5,893 nt of DNA from Clostridiales bacterium (GTDB taxonomy: Bacteria; Bacillota; Clostridia; Lachnospirales; JAITVM01): positions 1-5,893 of the forward strand of contig JAITVM010000239.1 in NCBI GenBank assembly GCA_031285815.1, in the 5' to 3' direction. Both the position numbers and the translations under genes were made by a program. The first letter of the stretch is position 1; every line of letters starts with the position of its first letter. Below the pieces are notes generated by a model that was not told where the DNA came from, ran no database searches, and saw only the letters and a program-made list of their open reading frames with translations. This document shows positions 1 to 5,893 of the stretch, in pieces.

Positions 1-669
1 TTACGCCGTGAGCTTATATCTAATATATCCCACGATTTGCGTACGCCGCTTACATTAATAACCGGCTACGCGGAGGTTATGCGGGACCTGCCGGAAGAAA
101 ACAACCCGGAAAACGCCCAGGTTATTATTGATGAATCGAAAAGGCTGACCTCGTTAGTTAAAGATATTTTGGATTTATCAAAATTACAGCAGGGGCAGGA
201 TAAGCTTAATTTAGAGCGTATAAATTTAACCCAAGAAATAAAACAGGTTATAAACCGTTTTGCGGAATTTAAAAAAGCTAATGGCTATTCGATTGAGTTT
301 ATATTTAATGAAGATGTTTTTGTGGAGGCCGACCCGTTGCGTATCTCCCAAGCGTTTTATAATTTAATGATAAACGCCATAAATTATACGGGCGAAGACA
401 AAAAAATAATAGTACGGCAGAATTTAGGCGGCGGAAATGTTAAAATAGAAGTGGCAGATACGGGCGAAGGCGTAGGCGAAGAAGAGCTCACGCATATTTG
501 GGAGCGCTATTATTCCGCAAAAACCAACCATGTTAGGGCGGTGGCAGGTTCAGGCATTGGGCTGTCGATTGTTAAATCTATTATAGAAAACCATGGCGGT
601 GCCTATGGCGTTGTATCTAAAAAAGGCGAGGGTGCATGCTTTTGGTTTAGCCTTAAATGCGCCGAATAA
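1..669 (+). CDS. Sensor histidine kinase, C-terminal part (5' end outside window)
   Basis: This is the cytoplasmic transmitter half of a two-component sensor kinase, which autophosphorylates on His and passes phosphate to a response regulator. The reading frame is open from base 1, giving 223 visible residues. The phospho-acceptor H box is at visible residues 8-16 (NISHDLRTP, His11), so the TTG at base 37 lies inside the domain and is not a start. The HATPase_c domain follows: N box NLMINAINYT (residues 121-130), G1 box DTGEG (153-157), a WERYY F-box-like motif (167-171) and G2 box GSGIGL (183-188). The motifs look intact, so it is probably active. The sensor domain, membrane segments and any partner response regulator lie upstream, off the window, so the signal is unknown. 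The stop is 18 bases before the radical SAM gene, which suggests co-transcription. Confidence 0.95.
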   Translation, partial: LRRELISNISHDLRTPLTLITGYAEVMRDLPEENNPENAQVIIDESKRLTSLVKDILDLSKLQQGQDKLNLERINLTQEIKQVINRFAEFKKANGYSIEFIFNEDVFVEADPLRISQAFYNLMINAINYTGEDKKIIVRQNLGGGNVKIEVADTGEGVGEEELTHIWERYYSAKTNHVRAVAGSGIGLSIVKSIIENHGGAYGVVSKKGEGACFWFSLKCAE

Positions 670-687
670 AGATATAAAGGTGAAATT

Positions 688-2343
688 ATGGATTTTTTGT
701 TAGTATCGCTTAACGCTAAATATATCCATTCATGTTTAGCACTCTATTCGCTAAAATCATATATAAATGATGAAAACGCAAATATTATAATAAAAGAATA
801 TACGATCAATAATACTATAGAATCTATTGTGGCGGACATTTACCGCACGAAAATAAAAATTGTATGCTTTTCGCTTTATATCTGGAATATTGAACAGAGC
901 CTTGATGTAATAAATATGTTAAAAAAGGCCGCCCCGGAAATTTCTATTATAGCCGGCGGCCCCGAGGCTGATGGCGTAATTGGTAGCCCCAATATAGATA
1001 TAGCGGTGTTGGGCGAGGGCGAAATAACTTTTAGCAGGCTGGTGTCTTATTTCCTTTATGGGCAATTAAGCCTACAAAGCATTAAGGGGGCCAGCTATAA
1101 ACAAGGTGGGCAGGTTTTTATAAACGAAGGGGCGGATGCTGTTGCTTTAGATGATATCCCCTTTGTTTATAAAAGCCTTTTGGGGTTTGAAGACAGGATT
1201 ATTTATTATGAAGCAAGCAGGGGCTGCCCTTTTAACTGCCAATATTGTTTGTCCTCCGCAATGCCGGGGGTAAGGTATTTATCACTGGGGCGCGTTTTCA
1301 GTGATTTATCTTTTTTTCTTGATAATACAGTTAAGCAAGTAAAATTTGTTGACCGGACATTTAATTCTAACCCTGATCTTGCATATAAAATATGGGGGTT
1401 TCTGATAGAAAATGATAATGGGCACACTAATTTTCATTTTGAAGTGGCGGCGGATTTATTGACAGAAAAGCAGCTATGCCTTTTAAAAAAAGCAAGGAAA
1501 GGCTTGTTCCAGTTCGAAGCGGGGGTACAGTCTACAAATAAAGAAACCCTTGAAGCAATTAAACGGAAAACCGATTTAAATAAATTATTTGATAATGTAA
1601 GGAAGTTAAAATCATATGGGAATATCCATCAGCATTTAGATTTGATAGCGGGGCTACCCTATGAAAATTTTGCGTCATTTAAAAAATCCTTTAATGATGT
1701 GGCAGCCCTGAGGCCTGGGCAGCTGCAGCTGGGCTTCCTTAAAGTTTTAAAAGGGGCAGGCATTATAGGTTCCGGTTTTGAAATTGTGTATAATGAAAAG
1801 GCGCCATATGAAGTTATATTTACTAAATGGCTTAGTTATGATGATATACTGGCCCTTAAAATGATTGAAGAAGCCGTAGAATTGTTTTATAATAGTAATA
1901 GGTTTGAAAATTCTCTAAATTATATCATTAAATTTTTTGATACCCCATTTGATTTTTTTTATCAGCTAGGCCAATACTGGCTAAATAACTCCTTTAATTT
2001 AAAAAAACATAACAAGCTTTTTATGAACACAGCCCTTTTTGAGTTTGGGGAAACGGTTAGTGGTTTAGATATGGGGCTTTTCAAAGATTTAATTAAATTT
2101 GATATACTGCTTAACGAAAACATAAAAAGTTTTCCGGATTTATTTTTGAACCCGCTGGGCCGCGAAGAAAAAGCTGCGGCCAGTAAACTGAAAAGGATTC
2201 ATGGGCAATGCAATATTGAAAAGTTTGAATACAATGTTTTGGGTAGCTATGAAAAGTTGGCGTCTTATATTTTGTTTACTTATGGTGGGGAAAATATTGC
2301 GTTTGATATAACGGCCCAATTTGTTTCTATGGTGGGGAATTAA
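688..2343 (+). CDS. B12-binding-domain/radical SAM protein, DUF4080 type
   Basis: This 551-residue protein has the layout of cobalamin-binding-fold radical SAM enzymes. The N-terminal Rossmann-like part (about residues 1-130) has the opening LLVSLNAKYIHS, the GGP turn at 90-92 and a GEGE motif at 109-112. The radical SAM core starts with the [4Fe-4S]-binding motif CPFNCQYC (Cys180, Cys184, Cys187), which reductively cleaves S-adenosylmethionine. Residues FEAGVQS and DLIAGLPYE are typical later strands of the SAM barrel. The C-terminal 200 or so residues match what I recall of the DUF4080 region in Clostridia, a family-level recognition. No DxHxxG cobalamin-ligand motif is seen, so B12 use is uncertain, and the substrate is unknown. 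The ATG at 688 follows AAAGGTGA (676-683). The gene ends two bases before nth, whose ribosome binding site lies in this gene's last codons, suggesting translational coupling. Confidence 0.9.
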   Translation: MDFLLVSLNAKYIHSCLALYSLKSYINDENANIIIKEYTINNTIESIVADIYRTKIKIVCFSLYIWNIEQSLDVINMLKKAAPEISIIAGGPEADGVIGSPNIDIAVLGEGEITFSRLVSYFLYGQLSLQSIKGASYKQGGQVFINEGADAVALDDIPFVYKSLLGFEDRIIYYEASRGCPFNCQYCLSSAMPGVRYLSLGRVFSDLSFFLDNTVKQVKFVDRTFNSNPDLAYKIWGFLIENDNGHTNFHFEVAADLLTEKQLCLLKKARKGLFQFEAGVQSTNKETLEAIKRKTDLNKLFDNVRKLKSYGNIHQHLDLIAGLPYENFASFKKSFNDVAALRPGQLQLGFLKVLKGAGIIGSGFEIVYNEKAPYEVIFTKWLSYDDILALKMIEEAVELFYNSNRFENSLNYIIKFFDTPFDFFYQLGQYWLNNSFNLKKHNKLFMNTALFEFGETVSGLDMGLFKDLIKFDILLNENIKSFPDLFLNPLGREEKAAASKLKRIHGQCNIEKFEYNVLGSYEKLASYILFTYGGENIAFDITAQFVSMVGN

Positions 2344-2345
2344 TT

Positions 2346-2981
2346 ATGACAAAAAGAGATAAGGTAAAACGTGTCCTTAGTTTGCTGGATGAGAATTACC
2401 CTACAGAAGATAAATGCTATTTAAACCACGATAACGCCTGGCAGCTTCTGGTTGCCACAATATTAAGCGCCCAGTGCACAGATGACAGGGTTAATATGCT
2501 GACAAAAGATTTATTTAAAAAATACCGGTCGGTTGGCGATTTGGCATCGGCTGATTTAGAAACGCTTATGCTTGATATACGCCCGGCTGGTTTTTACCGT
2601 AATAAGGCTAAAAATATTATCAGCTGCTTTCAAAAAATCAAATCGGATTTTAATAGCGCAATCCCATCAGATATAGAAGAGTTAACTTCGCTGGCTGGGG
2701 TTGGCAGGAAAACGGCTAACGTTATACGCGGGCATATTTTTAATATCCCGAGTATTGTAGTTGATACGCATGTAAAACGGGTATCTAATAAACTGGGGCT
2801 TGTTAGTTCCCAAGACCCAGAAAAAATTGAATTTGAATTAATGGGCATACTGCCAAAAAGGCATTGGGTTAGATATAATACACAGGTTATAGCGCATGGC
2901 AGAAAAATTTGTACGGCGCGTAGCCCGAAATGTGAAATTTGTTTTTTTAATGGGCTTTGTAGCGCGTACAATATGAAATAA
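2346..2981 (+). CDS. nth: Endonuclease III (DNA glycosylase/AP lyase)
   Basis: This is the bifunctional base-excision repair enzyme that removes oxidised pyrimidines such as thymine glycol and cleaves the abasic site by beta-elimination. It is 211 residues, the same length as E. coli Nth. The helix-hairpin-helix LAGVGRKTANVI (116-127) carries the catalytic Lys122, and Asp140 in VVDTHVKR is the second catalytic residue; each is two positions on from E. coli Lys120 and Asp138. The C-terminal [4Fe-4S] motif is complete, with spacing C-x6-C-x2-C-x5-C (Cys189, 196, 199, 205). The ATG at 2346 is preceded by GGTGGGG (2331-2337), inside the end of the radical SAM gene and only two bases after its stop. 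No frameshift or missing key residue is seen, so it should be functional. TelA follows 24 bases downstream. Confidence 0.97.
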   Translation: MTKRDKVKRVLSLLDENYPTEDKCYLNHDNAWQLLVATILSAQCTDDRVNMLTKDLFKKYRSVGDLASADLETLMLDIRPAGFYRNKAKNIISCFQKIKSDFNSAIPSDIEELTSLAGVGRKTANVIRGHIFNIPSIVVDTHVKRVSNKLGLVSSQDPEKIEFELMGILPKRHWVRYNTQVIAHGRKICTARSPKCEICFFNGLCSAYNMK

Positions 2982-3005
2982 CATTTATGGAAGGGGCATT
3001 TATTT

Positions 3006-4277
3006 ATGGAACAGAACGGGATAATGAAAGATTTTGAAATGGGGCAGGCCGGAAACGGGGCACCAATAATGGAAATCGACCCATACGGCAATTCTCCTAT
3101 TGTGCCGTCAAACCCGGAAACACAAGTAGTACAGCCGGAAGCAGAAAAAAAGGATAGCCTGTCTTTAGAAGTTTTATCACCGGAAGAGCGCCAGCTTATA
3201 GAAAATATTGTTTCTAAAATTGATTTGTCAACCTCTGATGGGGTCATAAATTACGGCGTGGGCACACAATCAAAAATAGCGGAATTTTGTGACCAGATTT
3301 TAAATTCGATCAAAGTTAACAAGCTTGATTCTGAAGTGGCAAATTCTTTGGTTGACCTTACCTCTGAAATTAAAAATTTTGATTTTGAAGACGATGGCGA
3401 TTCTAAACCGGGCTTTTTATCCAATTTATTTAGCGGTTTTAATTCCGGTGCGAAAAAAGCTTCTGAAGGCGCTTCTAATTTAGGTAAGCAAATTAAAAAC
3501 CAAATTATTTTATCAAAAAAAGAAGCGGAAAAAATGCTCATGAAATATGAGTCCGTTGAAAAGACTATTGATGTAATTATTGATAGGCTTGAGAAATCTA
3601 AAAATGAAATGCTTAAAAATATTAATATAATGGATTCCATGTATAATACAAATGTGCAGTACTACAAAGAATTAACATATATCCTAATCGCGGCAAAAGA
3701 AAAATTGAAATCTTACAAAGAAGAGGTTAATAAGCAAAAAGAGGTTGCCGTTTCTTCTAACGACCAAATGGAAATCCAGAAATATAACGAGATGAACGAT
3801 ATCCAAGTTAAATTTGAACGGAAGATAGACGATTTGTTACGCACCAGGCTGGTCAGTATACAGAACGCGCCTCAAATTAGGCTTGTACAACAAGGCAGCG
3901 AGCAGCTTGTGTATCAAATCCAAAATTCCATTTTTACCGCAATACCGGTCTGGAAGAGCCAAATGGTAATTAATTTAGGCATAGCCAATAATAAAACTGC
4001 CCTAGGTTTACAAAAACATATAACAGACACAACAAATGAATTATTGCAGCGCAATAGCGAGCTTTTAAAACAAGGCGCCTTAGAGATTGCGGAAGAGGGC
4101 GAGCGTGGCATAGTCAGCCTGGAAACTTTGCAAATAACAAACGCCAACCTTATAGAAACAATTAATGGGGTTATGGATATTCAAAAACGCGGTAAAGAGC
4201 AAAGGGCTTTGGCGGAAGTTGAGATTAAAAAATTAGAAGAGCAGGTTAAACAGACTTTACTTCAAGCCCAAAACTAG
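3006..4277 (+). CDS. telA: TelA-family toxic anion resistance protein
   Basis: This 423-residue protein matches the TelA/KlaA family (Pfam TelA), named after plasmid tellurite resistance and also linked in Firmicutes to tolerance of cell-envelope agents. The biochemical activity is not established. Residues 1-55 are a polar, proline- and glutamate-containing leader that looks disordered, and about 130-165 is a Gly/Ser/Lys-rich linker. The conserved helical core runs from about 170 to the end, with the LEKSKNEML...NTNVQYYKELTYILIAAKEKL stretch (195-234), SQMVINLGIANNKTA (318-332) and the closing segment ETLQITNANLIETINGVMDIQ (373-393). It is almost all helix or coiled coil, with no signal peptide or membrane span, so it is probably cytosolic. 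The ATG at 3006 is chosen for GGAAGGGG (2989-2996), nine bases upstream; Met7 is a weaker alternative. It is last in the operon, before a terminator. No ter genes or xpaC-like partner is visible, so a role in tellurite resistance is unproven. Confidence 0.92.
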   Translation: MEQNGIMKDFEMGQAGNGAPIMEIDPYGNSPIVPSNPETQVVQPEAEKKDSLSLEVLSPEERQLIENIVSKIDLSTSDGVINYGVGTQSKIAEFCDQILNSIKVNKLDSEVANSLVDLTSEIKNFDFEDDGDSKPGFLSNLFSGFNSGAKKASEGASNLGKQIKNQIILSKKEAEKMLMKYESVEKTIDVIIDRLEKSKNEMLKNINIMDSMYNTNVQYYKELTYILIAAKEKLKSYKEEVNKQKEVAVSSNDQMEIQKYNEMNDIQVKFERKIDDLLRTRLVSIQNAPQIRLVQQGSEQLVYQIQNSIFTAIPVWKSQMVINLGIANNKTALGLQKHITDTTNELLQRNSELLKQGALEIAEEGERGIVSLETLQITNANLIETINGVMDIQKRGKEQRALAEVEIKKLEEQVKQTLLQAQN

Positions 4278-4291
4278 GTTAGGCCATCAAC

Positions 4292-4324
4292 AAAAAATGC
4301 GGGTACGTTATGTATCCGCTTTTT
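4292..4324 (+). terminator. Rho-independent terminator after telA
   Basis: GCGGGTAC (4299-4306) pairs with GTATCCGC (4312-4319) around a five-base loop, giving eight pairs including one G-U. A TTTTT run (4320-4324) follows directly. An A run (4292-4297) on the other side means it could also work on the opposite strand. It starts 14 bases after the telA stop and marks the probable end of the four-gene operon. Confidence 0.88.
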
Positions 4325-4357
4325 GAACTTTTTGTATCAAAAAAATTTCTGGCTAAT

Positions 4358-4366
4358 GGGGGAAGG
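4358..4366 (+). promoter_or_regulatory. Ribosome binding site that sets the start at 4371
   Basis: GGGGGAAGG lies four bases before the ATG at 4371. No comparable purine run precedes the in-frame TTG at 4323, which sits in the terminator T run, or the ATG at 4356, so this site decides the start of the downstream gene. Confidence 0.75.
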
Positions 4367-4370
4367 CAAA

Positions 4371-4817
4371 ATGGGCTTTGAAAGTAAGGTTGAAGAAGCG
4401 GTAGCTTGTTTTAACGGAGGGTGTAACTGTTCACAGGCGGTATTTACTACATATTGTGAAGAATTTGGTTTAGATAAGGCCATGGGGCTGAAAATAGCGT
4501 CTGGCTTAGGCGGCGGCATGGGTAGGCTACAGGAAACTTGTGGGGCTGTGTCCGGCGCTTATTTGCTTATTGGGATGAAGCATGGCCAATATGCGCATTT
4601 AGATAAAGAGGCTAAAGATAAAACATATGGGCTGGTCCGTGAATTTGCTAAACGTTTTAAAAGCAGGAACAAGGTTACAAGCTGCAGGGAGATATTAGGT
4701 TTCGATTTAATGGATAGCAGCTTCCCAAATGCGCATGATAAAGTTAAAGGCACTTGTCCTAAAATGGTTAGGGACGCCGCTGAGATAGTAGAAGAAATGT
4801 TGTTTTCGGATAATTAA
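4371..4817 (+). CDS. C_GCAxxG_C_C family protein
   Basis: This 148-residue protein belongs to the family named for its spaced cysteines (C_GCAxxG_C_C), common in anaerobes and without a firmly established function. The signature is complete: CFNGGCNCSQAV (Cys13, 18, 20), Cys29, TCGAVSGA (Cys57, the GCAxxG element in the form CGAVSG), Cys105 in SCREILG and Cys129 in TCPKMV, followed by a helical tail. A glycine-rich turn GLGGGMG lies at residues 45-51. The cysteine pattern suggests metal or iron-sulphur binding or a redox role; this is inference. No signal peptide or membrane span is seen. An upstream in-frame TTG (4323) would add 16 residues but overlaps the terminator, so the ATG at 4371 with its strong ribosome binding site is preferred. 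The next cysteine-rich gene begins 19 bases after its stop. Confidence 0.9.
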   Translation: MGFESKVEEAVACFNGGCNCSQAVFTTYCEEFGLDKAMGLKIASGLGGGMGRLQETCGAVSGAYLLIGMKHGQYAHLDKEAKDKTYGLVREFAKRFKSRNKVTSCREILGFDLMDSSFPNAHDKVKGTCPKMVRDAAEIVEEMLFSDN

Positions 4818-4836
4818 TAATTTAGGGGGTTATTAA

Positions 4837-5028
4837 ATGGGCTGTGAAAATGTAAATGGTTGCCCCTGCCCAAAAAAATTATGTGCCAATAACGGCAAAT
4901 GCTGTGCCTGTATAGTAAAACATAGGGAGGCAGATAGCCTGCCGTTTTGCATGTTCCAAGATAATGGCGGGGATAAAAGTACCGGGAATTATTATAGAAA
5001 GCTTAAAGCGCGGTTTGAACCTAAATAA
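4837..5028 (+). CDS. Small cysteine-rich protein (DUF6485-like)
   Basis: This 63-residue protein has eight cysteines, all in the first 38 residues (Cys3, 9, 11, 16, 22, 23, 25, 38), in the pattern CPCPKKLC...GKCCACIVKHR...LPFC. This resembles my memory of small proteins labelled DUF6485, which share a CxC...C...KCCECxxxHR...LPxCFF layout; that match was not checked. The compact Cys/His arrangement (His29 lies between Cys25 and Cys38) suggests a small zinc- or iron-sulphur-binding fold. The C-terminal third is basic and lacks cysteine. The reading frame is supported by a strong AGGGGGT site (4824-4830), six bases before the ATG. It follows the C_GCAxxG_C_C gene by 19 bases, with no terminator between, so the two are probably co-transcribed. 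It ends about 45 bases before the convergent terminator. Function is unknown. Confidence 0.85.
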   Translation: MGCENVNGCPCPKKLCANNGKCCACIVKHREADSLPFCMFQDNGGDKSTGNYYRKLKARFEPK

Positions 5029-5072
5029 AATAATAATTTAATGGGCCACGCAAAAATTTCCAGAGGGCGCTG

Positions 5073-5123
5073 AAAACCGGCACATTTCCGTTAACCTCCC
5101 GGAAATGTGCCGGTTTGATTTTG
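5073..5123. terminator. Bidirectional terminator between convergent genes
   Basis: A perfect 17-bp inverted repeat, 5074-5090 against 5100-5116, encloses a nine-base loop (5091-5099). On the plus strand the stem ends in TTT and is followed by GATTTTG; on the minus strand it ends in TTTT. Placed between the stop of the plus-strand small gene (5028) and the minus-strand kinase stop (5141), it probably terminates both transcripts. Its tails are shorter than an ideal T run, but the stem is very stable. Confidence 0.85.
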
Positions 5124-5140
5124 CAATAAATTACTCAGGT

Positions 5141-5893
5141 TCAGGAACCGGGGTTTTGAATAAGGGCCACTGCTTCCCGCCAGTTTTTTAATTTATTATG
5201 GCGTGTTTCAGTTGCCATCGCGGGGCTGTAGCAAGTTCTTTCTGTGGATGAAAATAGTTCTTCCATATTGTAGGACCCCAGGGATATGCCAGCAAGGTAG
5301 GCCGCCCCCATCGCTGAAAGCTCATCTTCACGCCTTGCAGTTATAGCAACTTTTGAAATATCACTCTGGAACTGCATCAGGTAACTGTCTTTGGTAGGGC
5401 CGCCGTCCACGCGGATTTGCTCTATTGCCAAACCGCTGTCAGCTTTCATTGCCTGGATCACGTCATTAATCTGAAAGGCTATGCACTCTTCCGCGGCCTT
5501 GATTAACTCATTACGCCCGGTAGAGCGTGTCATGCCACAGATAAGGGCTTTTGCGCTTTCGTTCCAATATGGTGCGCCAAGGCCTGAAAATGCCGGTACC
5601 AATATAGTGGTATCATCTGGATTTGCTGCTGCCACCGCTGCCTGAATTTCTTTTGGGGAATCAATTAGGCCTATTTCCTCTTGAAGCCAGGTGATTACTG
5701 CGCCGGTATAATTTATATTGCCCTCCAGCACATAATCGGCCTTGCCGCCTATGCCCCAGGCCAGGGAAGTGGCGAGGCCGTTTTTGCTTGCCACAAATTT
5801 TCCCCCTATGTTCATCATTATAGAAGAACCTGTGCCATAGGTGGCTTTTATCATGCCTGGGCTATGGCAGCCCTGCCCGAAAAGGGCCGCATG
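5141..5893 (-). CDS. Glycerol kinase-like FGGY carbohydrate kinase, C-terminal half (5' end outside window)
   Basis: FGGY kinases phosphorylate sugars or polyols with ATP; glycerol kinase makes sn-glycerol 3-phosphate. The frame is open to the window edge, so the ATG read from base 5854 is internal and the gene continues beyond 5893. The 250 visible residues match E. coli GlpK from about residue 247 on: AALFGQ (visible 2-7), the phosphate-binding YGTG (19-22), VPAFSGLGAPYW (99-110), RVDGG (161-165), QFQSDI (174-179) and GAAYLAG (196-202). This is the C-terminal half of a protein of about 500 residues. The catalytic Asp and the regulatory region of the family are off the window. The residue aligned with GlpK Phe270, which packs against glycerol, is Ser24 (GTGSS instead of GTGCF), so the substrate may not be glycerol. 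It converges on the cysteine-rich gene and ends 18 bases from the shared terminator. Confidence 0.9.
   Translation of the reverse strand, partial: HAALFGQGCHSPGMIKATYGTGSSIMMNIGGKFVASKNGLATSLAWGIGGKADYVLEGNINYTGAVITWLQEEIGLIDSPKEIQAAVAAANPDDTTILVPAFSGLGAPYWNESAKALICGMTRSTGRNELIKAAEECIAFQINDVIQAMKADSGLAIEQIRVDGGPTKDSYLMQFQSDISKVAITARREDELSAMGAAYLAGISLGSYNMEELFSSTERTCYSPAMATETRHNKLKNWREAVALIQNPGS

Noticed and set aside
37..669. Histidine kinase starting at the TTG at base 37
   Set aside because: The frame is open to base 1, and the phospho-acceptor His lies upstream of this codon, so a start here would remove the active site.
1206..1427. Minus-strand open frame of 73 codons opposite the radical SAM core
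   Set aside because: It overlaps the conserved iron-sulphur motif region of a clear gene and has no features of its own.
2630..3247. Long minus-strand open frame (205 codons) opposite nth and the start of telA
   Set aside because: It lies opposite two well-supported genes, has no recognisable domain, and is explained as a shadow of their codon use.
3251..4147. Minus-strand open frames at 3251-3640 and 3914-4147 opposite telA
   Set aside because: Both are antisense to a conserved coding region, show no family features, and have composition typical of a reversed helical protein.
4323..4357. Promoter with TTGAAC as -35 and GCTAAT (4352-4357) as -10
   Set aside because: The spacing of 23 bases is too long, and transcription would begin within the ribosome binding site, leaving no usable leader.
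4323..4370. N-terminal extension of the C_GCAxxG_C_C protein from a TTG start at 4323
   Set aside because: The TTG lies in the T run of the terminator and has no ribosome binding site, while the ATG at 4371 follows GGGGGAAGG; the extra 16 residues do not resemble the family.
4337..4753. Minus-strand open frames at 4337-4519 and 4559-4753
   Set aside because: They are short and antisense to the C_GCAxxG_C_C gene, whose cysteine pattern fixes the coding strand.

Overview
The window looks like chromosomal DNA from an anaerobic, low-to-moderate-GC Firmicute of the class Clostridia. This is an inference. It rests on the AT-rich sequence with strong purine-rich Shine-Dalgarno sites (AGGGGG or GGGGGAAGG types), a DUF4080-type radical SAM protein, a C_GCAxxG_C_C family protein followed by a very small cysteine-rich protein, and a TelA homologue. 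No rRNA, tRNA, CRISPR array, insertion sequence or phage gene is visible, and genus cannot be read from this sequence.

Layout. Positions 1-4277 hold four plus-strand genes with gaps of 2-24 bases, probably one operon: the 3' part of a sensor histidine kinase (cut by the window start), a 551-residue B12-binding/radical SAM protein, endonuclease III (nth) and a 423-residue TelA-family protein. A clear rho-independent hairpin at about 4292-4324 closes this block. A second small plus-strand block follows (4371-5028): a C_GCAxxG_C_C protein and a 63-residue protein with eight cysteines. A perfect 17-bp inverted repeat (5074-5116) then separates it from a convergent minus-strand FGGY kinase of the glycerol kinase type, whose 5' half lies beyond the window end.

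How the genes may work together. Endonuclease III gives base-excision repair of oxidised pyrimidines. TelA-family proteins are linked to tolerance of toxic anions and cell-surface stress. The histidine kinase is the output half of a two-component sensor. This is compatible with a stress or housekeeping operon, but no shared pathway is shown by the sequence. The two cysteine-rich proteins probably act in metal or redox handling, again by inference.

Nothing here amounts to a clearly new multi-gene system. The points most worth a second look are the two-gene cysteine-rich cassette, the uncharacterised radical SAM protein tightly coupled to nth, and a substrate-site substitution in the kinase.
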